This document shows positions 48,544-57,090 of a DNA stretch of 64,000 nucleotides, piece by piece. Below the pieces are notes generated by a model, which worked only from the letters and a program-made list of their open reading frames with translations, did not search any database and was not told where the DNA came from. Source of the stretch: Candidatus Polarisedimenticolia bacterium (GTDB lineage: Bacteria; Acidobacteriota; Polarisedimenticolia; Gp22-AA2). The position numbers and the translations under genes were made by a program. The DNA is taken from positions 1-64,000 of the forward strand of contig DASYUH010000022.1 of assembly GCA_036001465.1 (NCBI GenBank). The letters are read 5' to 3'. Numbering within the stretch: the stretch's first letter is position 1; each line of letters starts with the position of its first letter.

Positions 48544-49905
48544 CTACGGCATATTCGGTCCCCGCCCCGTCATCCTGAACAGGACGTAGGTGAGGGGTCC
48601 CGAGGCGAAGACCAGGAGGTCGACCAACGCCTGCCGTTTGTCGAATACGCCGGCGGGCCAGATGCTCTCGACGATGACCATGCCGGACAGGATCAGGCTC
48701 GGCACCGTCATCAGCGCCAGGCCGGCCGTGCCGAGAGGGATCCGGAACGGCGCCTCTTCCGGAAGCGCGTCCGGGGGGGACTCCGCCCGCGGGGCGTGCG
48801 ATCGCAGGCGCAGGAGGGCCGCGAAGATCAGGAGGTACGCCAGGACCTGCACGAGGGAGAACATCCCCGCCAGGTAGGAGAACCGGACCAGGACCAGGAG
48901 GCTGAGGGCGACCCCGCCCACGACCAGCGACACGGTCGGCGTCTCGAACCGCGGGTGCCGGCGCGCGAAGACGCGCGGGAAGAGCCCGTCCTCCGCCAGG
49001 ACCATCGGCAGTCTCGACTGTCCGAGAGTCGTGACCATCAGGAGGCACATGCTGCTGACCAGCCCCCCCGCCGCCATCGCCGCGCCGAGCGCCGGTCCGC
49101 CGAGCGCGTGCGCCGCGACCGAGAAATACGATTCCCCCCACTCGCTCCAGTGCCCGTGGCCCGCCAGGGCCGCGAACGTCGGGATGATGTAGCTGCCGGC
49201 CGCCATCGGCACGGCGATCGCCAGGGCGATCGGAAAGGCGCGGGACGGCCGCTCGACTTCGCCGGCGTTCGTCGTGAGCTTCTCGAATCCGGAGTACAGC
49301 CAGATGGCGATTCCGAGCCCCGCCGCGAACGCCGAGAGGGGCCCCCTCTCCGGGTTCACGAACGGCACCAGCGGGTTGTGGTCGAAGTGCGCCAGGCCCA
49401 GCAGGGTGATGCCGAGGAAGGGAAAGAAAATCAAGACCGTCAGGACGACGCTGGTGGTGCCGACCAGCCGGATGCCCCACCAGTTCAGGAGGACCGTTAC
49501 CCACACCACCGCCGCCGCCACCACCCAGTGCCAGAAAGACGGCAGGTCCGGGTACCAGTACTTCAGGTAGTTGGCGAACAGGACCGCGAAGGTCCCGTTG
49601 GTCGCGATGTTCGCCAGCCAGACGAGCCACCCCGCCATGTACCCCGTGAAATCGCCGAACGCCATCCGGGCCCAGCGGTAATACCCCCCTTCCACCGGAT
49701 AACGCGCCGACAGCTCCGCGCAGGCCAGGGCGATCGGCACGGCCCACACGAACGGCAGGACCACCAGCGTCAGAAGGGCGATGCCCGGCCCCGACCCCGA
49801 GATCATCTCCTCCAGGCCGTACGCCCCGCTGCAAATCACGGAGTACGTCATGAAGACGAGATGGAAGGTGGTCGCCTTCCTCGGGTGCGCTGCGCCGTTC
49901 GTCAT
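48544..49905 (-). CDS. APC-superfamily amino-acid permease
   Basis: The 453-residue protein has 12 predicted helices. The N-terminal helix 1 reads FHLVFMTYSVICSGAYGLEE, with the small-residue substrate-binding break (SGAYG) typical of the APC/LAT fold, followed by ARYPVEGGYYRWARMAFG. The later EVERPSRAFPIALAIAVP loop is also family-typical. The substrate cannot be told. The promoter TTGACC-18-TAGAGT ends 8 bases before the ATG, so the transcript is probably leaderless. Confidence 0.9.
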   Translation of the reverse strand: MTNGAAHPRKATTFHLVFMTYSVICSGAYGLEEMISGSGPGIALLTLVVLPFVWAVPIALACAELSARYPVEGGYYRWARMAFGDFTGYMAGWLVWLANIATNGTFAVLFANYLKYWYPDLPSFWHWVVAAAVVWVTVLLNWWGIRLVGTTSVVLTVLIFFPFLGITLLGLAHFDHNPLVPFVNPERGPLSAFAAGLGIAIWLYSGFEKLTTNAGEVERPSRAFPIALAIAVPMAAGSYIIPTFAALAGHGHWSEWGESYFSVAAHALGGPALGAAMAAGGLVSSMCLLMVTTLGQSRLPMVLAEDGLFPRVFARRHPRFETPTVSLVVGGVALSLLVLVRFSYLAGMFSLVQVLAYLLIFAALLRLRSHAPRAESPPDALPEEAPFRIPLGTAGLALMTVPSLILSGMVIVESIWPAGVFDKRQALVDLLVFASGPLTYVLFRMTGRGPNMP

Positions 49906-49913
49906 GGCGCGCG

Positions 49914-49943
49914 ACTCTAGGCGAACCCCCGACGTCCGGTCAA
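49914..49943 (-). promoter_or_regulatory. promoter of the amino-acid permease gene (leaderless)
   Basis: On the minus strand TTGACC (49943-49938), an 18-base spacer and TAGAGT (49919-49914), 8 bases from the ATG. Confidence 0.65.
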
Positions 49944-50022
49944 GCGGCGCGCGAAGGGCTGACTTTTCGAATCGGGATGGAGGGGGAATACTTTTTTGCG
50001 GTCCCCAGGGCGTGAGAAGGCC

Positions 50023-51012
50023 TCAGTTGCCCTGTCGGAGGGCCGAGAGCGCCTGGCGTACGAAGTGGAGGGTCATCTCCTTGCGCCAGCGGAGCCCGAA
50101 GTCGGTGTTGTCCACCGGCTTGGCGAGGGGATAGGCGAGCCGGGCGGCCTCCTCGATCGACTCGTCGGTGAGCGGCCGGCCGGTGAGGGCGGCCTGGGAG
50201 CCGGCCGCCTCGACGGGGGACATCGAGACGGCGCCGAGCCAGAGGCGGGCGTCGGCGACCACTCCCTTCTCGAGACGGACGCAGGCGGCCACGCCGAGGA
50301 CCGGGAAGTCGAACGCCTCGCGGCGGCGGAGCTTCCGGTAGACCGAGCGGAGGCGCGCGGCGCCCGGGGGCAGGGTGATCCCGGTGAGAATCTCGTCGGC
50401 ACGCTTGGTCATGTAGCGGATGCCGTCGCGATGGTAGAACTCCCGGGCCTCGAGGGTCCGCTCCCCTTTCCTGGACGCCAGGTGAAAGCGCGCGCCGTAG
50501 GCGCACAGGACAGGGGCGGTGTCGCTCGAGTTCACGGCGAGGCAGATGTCGCTCCCGGGGGCCACCCAGCAGATCGTGCCGTCACACTTCATGCAGAAGT
50601 TGATCGCGCGGCGCCACTCGTAGTTCTGGTTGTAGTAGTTGCAGCGAGTGTCGAGACAGACGTTGCCGCCGATCGTCCCCATGTTCCGCAGGATCGGGGT
50701 GGAGATCGAATGGATGGCCTCCCACAGTCCCGGATAGTCCCGGCGGAGGAGGGGGCTCTCCTCCAGATCGGTCAGGGTCGTGCCCGGGCCGATCCAGACG
50801 CCGCGCTCCGGCGTCCCCCGGATCCCGCGCAGCCGGTCGATCTTCCTGAGGCCGATCACGACCCGGGGGCTCTGGTGGCGTCGCTTCATGTTGGGATAGA
50901 GGTCGGTGCCCCCGGCGACGACCATGGCCAGGGGCCCCTCTCCGTGCAGGATCGCCGCCGCCTCCGCCACGCCGCCGGGAGCGTAATACCGGAACTTCGG
51001 GAGCCGCATCAT
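50023..51012 (-). CDS. hcrB: 4-hydroxybenzoyl-CoA reductase-like beta (FAD, extra Fe-S) subunit
   Basis: The 329-residue FAD-binding subunit of a xanthine-oxidase-family enzyme has VVAGGTDLYPNMK and the NMGTIGGNVC loop. It also has an insert of about 40 residues with Cys124, Cys140, Cys148 and Cys157. The spacing of 16, 8 and 9 equals that of the four ligands I recall for the extra [4Fe-4S] cluster of Thauera 4-hydroxybenzoyl-CoA reductase. That enzyme reductively removes the phenolic hydroxyl to give benzoyl-CoA. The gene overlaps the large-subunit gene by 4 bases (ATGA). It ends a three-gene operon. Confidence 0.8.
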   Translation of the reverse strand: MMRLPKFRYYAPGGVAEAAAILHGEGPLAMVVAGGTDLYPNMKRRHQSPRVVIGLRKIDRLRGIRGTPERGVWIGPGTTLTDLEESPLLRRDYPGLWEAIHSISTPILRNMGTIGGNVCLDTRCNYYNQNYEWRRAINFCMKCDGTICWVAPGSDICLAVNSSDTAPVLCAYGARFHLASRKGERTLEAREFYHRDGIRYMTKRADEILTGITLPPGAARLRSVYRKLRRREAFDFPVLGVAACVRLEKGVVADARLWLGAVSMSPVEAAGSQAALTGRPLTDESIEEAARLAYPLAKPVDNTDFGLRWRKEMTLHFVRQALSALRQGN

Positions 51013-53468
51013 CGCCGCGTCCCCTGGTTCGCCGGGGCCGTCTCCACCGGCCGCCCGGCGCCCCCCTCCCACGGCGTCGCCACCCGAATCGGCTCGGGCC
51101 AGCGGAGGGCCGGCACGCCTCTCGGTCCGATGCGTTTCGCGGGGGAGTCGAGCGCCCTGAGGATCTTCTCCGGCGTGACCGGCACCTCGTCGATCCGCAC
51201 GCCGACGGCGTCGTGCACGGCGTTCACCACCGCCGGGGCGATCGGCAGGAGCGGCCCCTGGCCGACCTCCTTGGCGCCGAACGGCCCGTTCGGATCGGGG
51301 TCCTCGATGATGTAGGAGACGACGTCCGGCATTTCCATGGTCGTCGGGCTCTTGTACTCGAGGAGCGACGGGTTCTTGTGCACGCCGTTCCGGTTGCCCC
51401 TGAAGACGTGCTCCTCCATGAGCGCCTCGCCGAGGCCCATGTAGACGCTCCCCTCGATCTGGCCGACCACCAGGACGGGATTGATGCACCGCCCGACGTC
51501 GTGGGCCAGGTGGACGCGCTCGACCGTGATCCAGCCGGTGCGCGGATCGACGTCCAGCTCCACGACGGCGGCGCTGTACGAGTAGGCGGGGGACGGGCCG
51601 ACGCCCGCCCCCTTGTAGCGCGCGGCCGAGGGGGGCGGCGTGTACGAGCCGACCGTGCCCAGGGTGCCGAACCTCGCCTCGGCCAGGACCACCGCCTCCG
51701 CGAAGGCGAGGCCGCGCCCCGGGTCCGAGACATCGAACACGCGCCTTCCGCCGAAGCCGACCTGCTCGGCCGGCACGCCGAGCTTCTCGGCCGCGGCCTT
51801 CGCCAGCAGCTCCCGGGCGCGCTCCGCCGCCTGGATGGCGGCGTTCCCCATCATCAGGGTGACGCGGCTGCTGTAGGAGCCGAGGTCGACCGGCGTCAGG
51901 TCGGTGTCGCCGAAGACGACGCGGATGTCGTAGGGGTCTATGCCGAGCACCTCGGCCACGACCTGCGCCAGGACCGTGTCCGACCCCTGCCCGATGTCGA
52001 TCTCGCCGCAGAACGCGGTGACCCCGCCGCCGCGATCGAGCTTGAGCTGCACGCCCGTGTGCGGCATGCTGTTCCAGTAGATCGGCAGCCCCGCGCCGCA
52101 GATGTATGACGAGCAGGCGAGCCCCACCCCCTTGCCGTGCGGCAGGCGGCCGAACTTCCCCTTCCAGCCGGAGCCGTCGACGACGGCCTCGATGCACTTC
52201 CCGAGCCCCATCGAGCCGACGCGCATGAAGTTGGCCGTGAGCGAGTCCGGGGGGACCAGGTGCCTGAGCCGCAGGTCGGCGGGATCGATCTGGAGCCTCT
52301 CGGCGATCTTGTCCATCTGGACTTCGAGGGCGAAGCGCGGCTGCGGGGTGCCGTGCCCCCGCTTCGGACCGCACGGCGGCTTGTTGGTGAAGACGCGCGC
52401 GCCCCTGAACGCGTAGCTGTCGATCGCGTAGGTCACCGTCTGCAGCGCCCCGGTGTAATACGTGCTGGCGACTCCGTACGACCCGTAGCCGCCCCCGTCG
52501 AGCACGCTCGTGAAGTCCATCGCCTTGATCCGGCCGTTGCGTGACACGCCGGTCCTGATCCGCATCAGGACCGGGTGGCGCCCGCGGTGGCAGTAGAAGA
52601 CCTCTTCGCGTGTCAGCGTGATCTTCACCGGCCGGCCGGTCATGAGGGCGAGCCGGGCGACGACGATCTCGTGGTTGAACGGATCGCTCTTCCCGCCGAA
52701 GCCGCCGCCGTTGGGGCAGGCGATCACCCGGACGTGCGCCGGAGACATCTGGAGCACCTTCGCCAGGGCCCGGTGGACATAGTGCGGGGTCTGCGTGCTC
52801 GACCAGACCGTCAGCTTGCCGTCCGGGTCGACCGCCGCGACGGCCGCATGCTGCTCCATCGGCAGGTGCGTGCTTCCTTCGTAGAACAGGACGTCCTCGA
52901 AGATCTCGTCCGCCTCGCGGAAGCCGCGGTCGACGTCGCCGAATTCGAGGGCCACCTTCTTGTGGATGTTCCCCTCGTCGCCATAATCGTGGATGCGCGG
53001 CGACGGCGTGGCGATCGCCTGCTCGATCGACATCACCGGCTTCAGGGGCTCGTACTCGACGGCGATGGCGTTCATGGCGTCGAACGCCGCGTCTTCGTCG
53101 ACGGCCGCCACGGCGGCCACCGGATCGCCCACGAAGCGCACGAGGTCGGGACAGAGGGCGTGCTCGTCCTGGCTCACCGGCAGGATGCCGAACGGGATCG
53201 GCAGCTCGGCGCCCGTCAGGATGGCGACGACCCCCGGCATCGTCCGGGCCTTGTCGGTGTCGACGCGCACGATCCGCGCGTGCGGCACGGGGGCGCGGAG
53301 CAGCTTGCAGAACAGCATGCGCGGCAGGACGATGTCGTCCGCGAATTTCGTGACGCCCGCGCACTTCGACAGCCCGTCCACCTTGCGGACCGGCGTCCCG
53401 ACGACGCGCAGGTCGCGGCTCCCCTGCCGGGTTGCCGCGCCGTTCGGGCCTTTAGACGCGCCGGCCAT
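51009..53468 (-). CDS. hcrA: 4-hydroxybenzoyl-CoA reductase-like alpha (molybdenum) subunit
   Basis: The 819-residue molybdopterin-binding subunit has the aldehyde oxidase/xanthine dehydrogenase a/b hammerhead near the N-terminus (LPRMLFCKLLRAPVPHARIV). The Mo domains contain GGGFGGKSDPFNHE, PCGPKRGHGTPQPRFALE, GEIDIGQGSDTVLAQ and DLGSYSSRVTLMMGNAA. The last two, and the ending GAKEVGQGPLLPIAPA, agree with my memory of HcrA-type enzymes rather than xanthine dehydrogenase. It overlaps the small-subunit gene by 17 bases. Substrate assignment depends mostly on the beta-subunit cluster motif. Confidence 0.82.
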   Translation of the reverse strand: MAGASKGPNGAATRQGSRDLRVVGTPVRKVDGLSKCAGVTKFADDIVLPRMLFCKLLRAPVPHARIVRVDTDKARTMPGVVAILTGAELPIPFGILPVSQDEHALCPDLVRFVGDPVAAVAAVDEDAAFDAMNAIAVEYEPLKPVMSIEQAIATPSPRIHDYGDEGNIHKKVALEFGDVDRGFREADEIFEDVLFYEGSTHLPMEQHAAVAAVDPDGKLTVWSSTQTPHYVHRALAKVLQMSPAHVRVIACPNGGGFGGKSDPFNHEIVVARLALMTGRPVKITLTREEVFYCHRGRHPVLMRIRTGVSRNGRIKAMDFTSVLDGGGYGSYGVASTYYTGALQTVTYAIDSYAFRGARVFTNKPPCGPKRGHGTPQPRFALEVQMDKIAERLQIDPADLRLRHLVPPDSLTANFMRVGSMGLGKCIEAVVDGSGWKGKFGRLPHGKGVGLACSSYICGAGLPIYWNSMPHTGVQLKLDRGGGVTAFCGEIDIGQGSDTVLAQVVAEVLGIDPYDIRVVFGDTDLTPVDLGSYSSRVTLMMGNAAIQAAERARELLAKAAAEKLGVPAEQVGFGGRRVFDVSDPGRGLAFAEAVVLAEARFGTLGTVGSYTPPPSAARYKGAGVGPSPAYSYSAAVVELDVDPRTGWITVERVHLAHDVGRCINPVLVVGQIEGSVYMGLGEALMEEHVFRGNRNGVHKNPSLLEYKSPTTMEMPDVVSYIIEDPDPNGPFGAKEVGQGPLLPIAPAVVNAVHDAVGVRIDEVPVTPEKILRALDSPAKRIGPRGVPALRWPEPIRVATPWEGGAGRPVETAPANQGTRR

Positions 53469-54054
53469 AGAGGGTCTCCTCCGACGGATGCGCCTGGGGA
53501 TCCCGCAGGCGGCGGGCGGCCAGCTCGACCGCCTCGAAGATCTTGATGTAGCCCGTGCAGCGGCACAGGTTGCCCGACAGCGCCTCCCTGATCTCCTGGC
53601 GCGTCGGCTCCGGCCTCTCGTCGAGAAGCGCCGAGGCGGCGCAGAGAATGCCGGGCGTGCAGTAGCCGCACTGCGCGGCGCCCAGCTCGGCGAAGGCGGT
53701 CTGAAGCGGATGCGGCCGGGGCCCGTCGGCGAGCCCCTCCACCGTGACGATCGGCCGATCCTCGCATTCCAGCGCCAGGACGAGACAGGAGAGCTGCGGC
53801 CTTCCGTCGACGAGAACGGTGCAGGTGCCGCACTCCCCCAGCTCGCAGCCGTGCTTCGTCCCGGTCAGACCGAGATCCTCGCGCACGACCTCCAGGAGCG
53901 TCTTGTGCGGCGCGCAGGCGACCTCAAGGATCTCGCCGTTGACGCGCAGGCGCAGGTGCGCCTTGTCTCTGGAGGCGGCCGATCCGGCCCCCGGCGCGCG
54001 GGCCGGGGCCTTGCGGGGGGTCCGCCGACGGTGAGGTTTCACAGTGCGGGCCAT
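53452..54054 (-). CDS. hcrC: 4-hydroxybenzoyl-CoA reductase-like gamma (2x[2Fe-2S]) subunit
   Basis: The 200-residue small subunit has a plant-ferredoxin-type cluster at C70, C75, C78 and C90 (HGCELGECGTC) and the second cluster at C129, C132, C164 and C166 (CGYCTPG, CRCTGY). Both are as in all molybdenum hydroxylases. An Arg/Pro/Ala-rich N-terminal tail of about 32 residues is extra. It is the first gene of the operon, with a perfect TTGACA-17-TCTGAT promoter only 6 bases from the ATG. Confidence 0.88.
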   Translation of the reverse strand: MARTVKPHRRRTPRKAPARAPGAGSAASRDKAHLRLRVNGEILEVACAPHKTLLEVVREDLGLTGTKHGCELGECGTCTVLVDGRPQLSCLVLALECEDRPIVTVEGLADGPRPHPLQTAFAELGAAQCGYCTPGILCAASALLDERPEPTRQEIREALSGNLCRCTGYIKIFEAVELAARRLRDPQAHPSEETLYGRRV

Positions 54055-54060
54055 CGGGTG

Positions 54061-54089
54061 ATCAGAACATCCGCCCCGGGCCGTGTCAA
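54061..54089 (-). promoter_or_regulatory. promoter of the hcrCAB operon (leaderless)
   Basis: On the minus strand a perfect TTGACA (54089-54084), a 17-base spacer and TCTGAT (54066-54061), 6 bases from the ATG. The -35 overlaps the -35 of the divergent adenosyltransferase promoter. Confidence 0.6.
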
Positions 54090-54110
54090 GTGTCCAGTCG
54101 ATGCTAGGAT
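54083..54110 (+). promoter_or_regulatory. promoter of the adenosyltransferase gene (leaderless)
   Basis: GTGTCA (54083-54088), a 16-base spacer and TAGGAT (54105-54110), 7 bases from the ATG at 54118. Its -35 shares five bases with the opposing hcr promoter. Confidence 0.5.
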
Positions 54111-54117
54111 CGCCGCC

Positions 54118-54708
54118 ATGGTGCTGCTGTCGAGGATTTACACGAAGACCGGCGACAAAGGGACGACCGCGCTCGGTGACGGGCGGCGCGTCGCCAAGGA
54201 CCACCGTCGCGTCGAGGCGTTCGGAACGGTGGACGAGCTGAACGCGGCGCTCGGCCTGGCGATTGCGGCGGGACTCGACCTCGAAGGGGCCGATCTGCTG
54301 AAGCGCATCCAGAACGATCTGTTCGACGTCGGCGCCGACCTGTGCGTGCCCGAGAAGCGGGGAAACGGCGGGAAGACGGCCCGGCGGGCGCTGCGGATCA
54401 CGGCGGCGCACGTGAGGCCCCTCGAGGAGGCCATCGATCGCTTCAACGGCGGTCTCCGGCCTTTGAGGAGCTTCGTCCTCCCCGGAGGGAGCCCGGCCTC
54501 CGCCTGGCTGCACCTGGCGCGCACCGTCTGTCGACGCGCCGAGAGGCGGGTCGTGGCCCTGGAGCGCCAGGATCGTGTGAATCCCCGAGTGATCATCTAT
54601 CTGAACCGGCTGTCCGACCTCCTGTTCGTGATGGCGCGCCGCGCCAACGACGGCGGCCGGGCCGACGTCCTGTGGGTTCCTGGCGGAGACACGGACACGA
54701 AAACGTAA
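54118..54708 (+). CDS. corrinoid adenosyltransferase, PduO/MMAB type
   Basis: This 196-residue enzyme transfers the adenosyl group of ATP to cob(I)alamin, making coenzyme B12. The family ATP-binding N-terminus SRIYTKTGDKGTTALGDGRR is intact, followed by VEAFGTVDELNAALGLA. The C-terminal half has FVLPGGSPASAWLHLARTVC and YLNRLSDLLFVMARR. No B12-dependent mutase lies nearby. Divergent, overlapping promoters link it to the hcr operon. Confidence 0.92.
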   Translation: MVLLSRIYTKTGDKGTTALGDGRRVAKDHRRVEAFGTVDELNAALGLAIAAGLDLEGADLLKRIQNDLFDVGADLCVPEKRGNGGKTARRALRITAAHVRPLEEAIDRFNGGLRPLRSFVLPGGSPASAWLHLARTVCRRAERRVVALERQDRVNPRVIIYLNRLSDLLFVMARRANDGGRADVLWVPGGDTDTKT

Positions 54709-54757
54709 TCGCTCACGGCCCTCCCCACGCCGCGCCCGCGGCGTTCCCGCCCCTCCG

Positions 54758-54786
54758 TTGGACGTTCCGATCCGCAGGCCTATATT
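54758..54786 (+). promoter_or_regulatory. promoter of the pilB-receiver / histidine kinase operon
   Basis: TTGGAC (54758-54763), a 17-base spacer and TATATT (54781-54786). The leader of about 84 bases contains a GACAGGCTCGT half-copy of the repeat family (54803-54813) and AGGAG before the ATG. Confidence 0.6.
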
Positions 54787-54799
54787 GACGATGGCTGAC

Positions 54800-54813
54800 T
54801 CGGACAGGCTCGT
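54800..54813. repeat. AGGAGCCTGTC-like half element, copy E
   Basis: On the minus strand ACGAGCCTGTCCGAG, one mismatch from the family core and sharing the CCGAG extension with copy C at 28084. It lies in the pilB leader. Confidence 0.35.
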
Positions 54814-54876
54814 CTTCGACCGCCGCGTGGCGACACGGATTCTTGGTTCGGAGATTCTCACGACAGGAGCGGATCG

Positions 54877-57090
54877 ATGAAGCGGCCGCTGATCCAGGAG
54901 ATTCTCAGGCAGTCCGGGCTCGCCGACGAGGCCGGCCTGGCCAGGGCCCTCGAAATCCAGGCGCGCGATGGCGGATCGATCGGCCGGATCCTGTCCGAAC
55001 TGGGCCTGGCGTCCGAAATCGACGTCGCCCGGGCGGTCGCGAAGGGGCTCGGCCTCGAGTTCGTCGACCTGGCCGAGACGGGGCCGCCCGCCGAGTCGGA
55101 CCTCTGCCTGCCCGCCGCGTTCTGCCGCCAGCGGAAGGTGCTCCCTCTCGGGGCCCAGGGCCGATCCCTGGGGCTGGCCATGGCCGATCCCCTGGATCAC
55201 TCCACGATCCAGGACGTGGAGTTCCGGACGAGCAAGTGGATCGTCGCGGCGGTGGCCGCCGAAACCGCCATCATGAAGATGGTGAAGGACCTCTTCCCGG
55301 AAGTGCCCGATTCCCGCACGCAGTACGACCTGATGCCCAATGTCGCCCCGGAGGGCGAGCTCGAATCGTCGCACGAAGAGGACTACGAGGTCCTCGATCC
55401 GGCCGAGCTGGCGAAGGACGTGCGCCTGCCGCCGATCGTCCGCCTGGTGAACCTGATCCTGACCGACGCGGCCAAGTCGGGAGCGAGCGACATCCACATC
55501 GAGCCGCAGGAGGACTCCCTCCTGGTGCGGCAACGGGTGGACGGGATGCTGAGGGACGTGCTGAAGATCCCGAAGCACCTGCAGCTGTCGGTCGTCTCGC
55601 GGCTGAAGATCATCTCGGGAATGGACATCGCCGAGCGGCGCAAGCCGCAGGACGGACGCAGCCGGCTGCGCGTCCAGCAGAGGAAGATCGACCTGCGCGT
55701 CTCGTCGCTGCCGACCAACTTCGGCGAGAAGGTCGTCATCCGTCTCCTGGACAGCGCCAATGCCCGGATCGAAATGAGCCAGCTGGCGTTCTCGGCGGAT
55801 CATCTGCGACGGTTCCAGGAGCTGCTGTCGCGTCCCCAGGGGATGATCCTGGTCACGGGCCCCACGGGCAGCGGCAAGACCTCGACGCTCTATGCCTCCC
55901 TCAACTGGGTCAAGTCCCCGGTCAAGAACATCATCACGGTCGAGGATCCGATCGAGTACCAGCTCGCGGGGATCAACCAGGTGCAGATCAACACGAAGGC
56001 CGGTGTGACCTTCGCCGCCGGCCTGCGCTCCATTCTGCGCCAGGACCCGAACATCGTCCTGGTGGGAGAGATCCGCGACCAGGAGACCGCCGGCATCGCG
56101 CTGGAGGCGGCCCAGACAGGGCATCTCATCCTGAGCACCCTGCACACCAACGACGCCCCTTCGTCGATCTCGCGCCTCATCGACCTCGGTATCGAGCCGT
56201 TCATGGTCGCCTCCTCCGTCTGCGGCATCCTGGCCCAGCGGCTGACCCGGAGGGTCTGCCAGGATTGCGCGCGCGACGCCGCGCCTGCGGCGGACACCCT
56301 GGAGAAAATCGGCCGGGCGGCGACGCCGCCCGGAACGCCCCGCTGGCGGGCCGGCGCAGGCTGCGACGCGTGCGCCCAATCGGGCTACCGCGGACGCGTG
56401 GCGATCCACGAGCTGCTCCTGGTCACGGACGAGATCCGCGATCTGATCGGCCGCCGGGCGCCCGAGCACCAGCTTCGCGAGGCGGGGCGACGGGCCGGCA
56501 TGCGATCGCTCATGGAGGACGGCATCGACAAGGCGGCCCAGGGCCTGACGACCCTCGAGGAAGTGCTGCGCGTGGCCCCTCCGGACGAGGCGAAACCCGG
56601 GGCGGGCGTCTGGCACGCCCCCCAGGAGGCACCGTCCCGTCCCGCGCCGGCGGCCGCCTCGCAGTCGTCCGCCACCGGGTCCATGGCCGCCGGCGCCACG
56701 TGCCGCGTGCTGGTCGTGGAGGACAGCCCGACGGTGGTCACGGTCATCAAGTACTTCCTGGAAAACGAGGGCTTCGAGGTCCTGGTCGCCGAGGACGGCG
56801 TCGCCGGTCTCAAGCTGGCTCAAAGCGCGACGCCTGAGGTCGTGGTGAGCGACCTGAACATGCCGGGCATGGACGGGATCGCCCTCACGAAGGCGTTGCG
56901 CGAGGATCCCCGGACGCGCGGTGCGGCCATCATCATTCTGACTTCCGAGACCAGCGTCGAGTCCGAGTCGAAGGGCCTCGAGATCGGCGCCGATGACTAC
57001 CTCGCCAAGCCGGTCGAGCCGAAGCGCCTGGCCGCCCGCATCAAGGCCCTGCTCGGCCGCGCCCGGGCGCGGCGCGCCGCGGGCGGCTGA
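54877..57090 (+). CDS. PilB/GspE-type ATPase fused to a response-regulator receiver domain
   Basis: The 737-residue product has an N-terminal GspE-N/MshEN domain (about 1-150), then the secretion ATPase: Walker A GPTGSGKTS (328-336), Asp box GVTFAAGLRSILRQDPN, Walker B VLVGEIRDQETA and His box GHLILSTLHTND. A C4 zinc site (CQDC/CDAC) follows. After an Ala/Pro linker (about 570-605) comes a receiver domain: VVEDSP near 613, phospho-acceptor Asp659 in VSDLNMPGMDG, LTSE and LAKPV. PilB/GspE ATPases power type IV pilus or type II secretion assembly; the receiver would put the motor under phosphorelay control. The TGA overlaps the next ATG by one base. Confidence 0.93.
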   Translation: MKRPLIQEILRQSGLADEAGLARALEIQARDGGSIGRILSELGLASEIDVARAVAKGLGLEFVDLAETGPPAESDLCLPAAFCRQRKVLPLGAQGRSLGLAMADPLDHSTIQDVEFRTSKWIVAAVAAETAIMKMVKDLFPEVPDSRTQYDLMPNVAPEGELESSHEEDYEVLDPAELAKDVRLPPIVRLVNLILTDAAKSGASDIHIEPQEDSLLVRQRVDGMLRDVLKIPKHLQLSVVSRLKIISGMDIAERRKPQDGRSRLRVQQRKIDLRVSSLPTNFGEKVVIRLLDSANARIEMSQLAFSADHLRRFQELLSRPQGMILVTGPTGSGKTSTLYASLNWVKSPVKNIITVEDPIEYQLAGINQVQINTKAGVTFAAGLRSILRQDPNIVLVGEIRDQETAGIALEAAQTGHLILSTLHTNDAPSSISRLIDLGIEPFMVASSVCGILAQRLTRRVCQDCARDAAPAADTLEKIGRAATPPGTPRWRAGAGCDACAQSGYRGRVAIHELLLVTDEIRDLIGRRAPEHQLREAGRRAGMRSLMEDGIDKAAQGLTTLEEVLRVAPPDEAKPGAGVWHAPQEAPSRPAPAAASQSSATGSMAAGATCRVLVVEDSPTVVTVIKYFLENEGFEVLVAEDGVAGLKLAQSATPEVVVSDLNMPGMDGIALTKALREDPRTRGAAIIILTSETSVESESKGLEIGADDYLAKPVEPKRLAARIKALLGRARARRAAGG

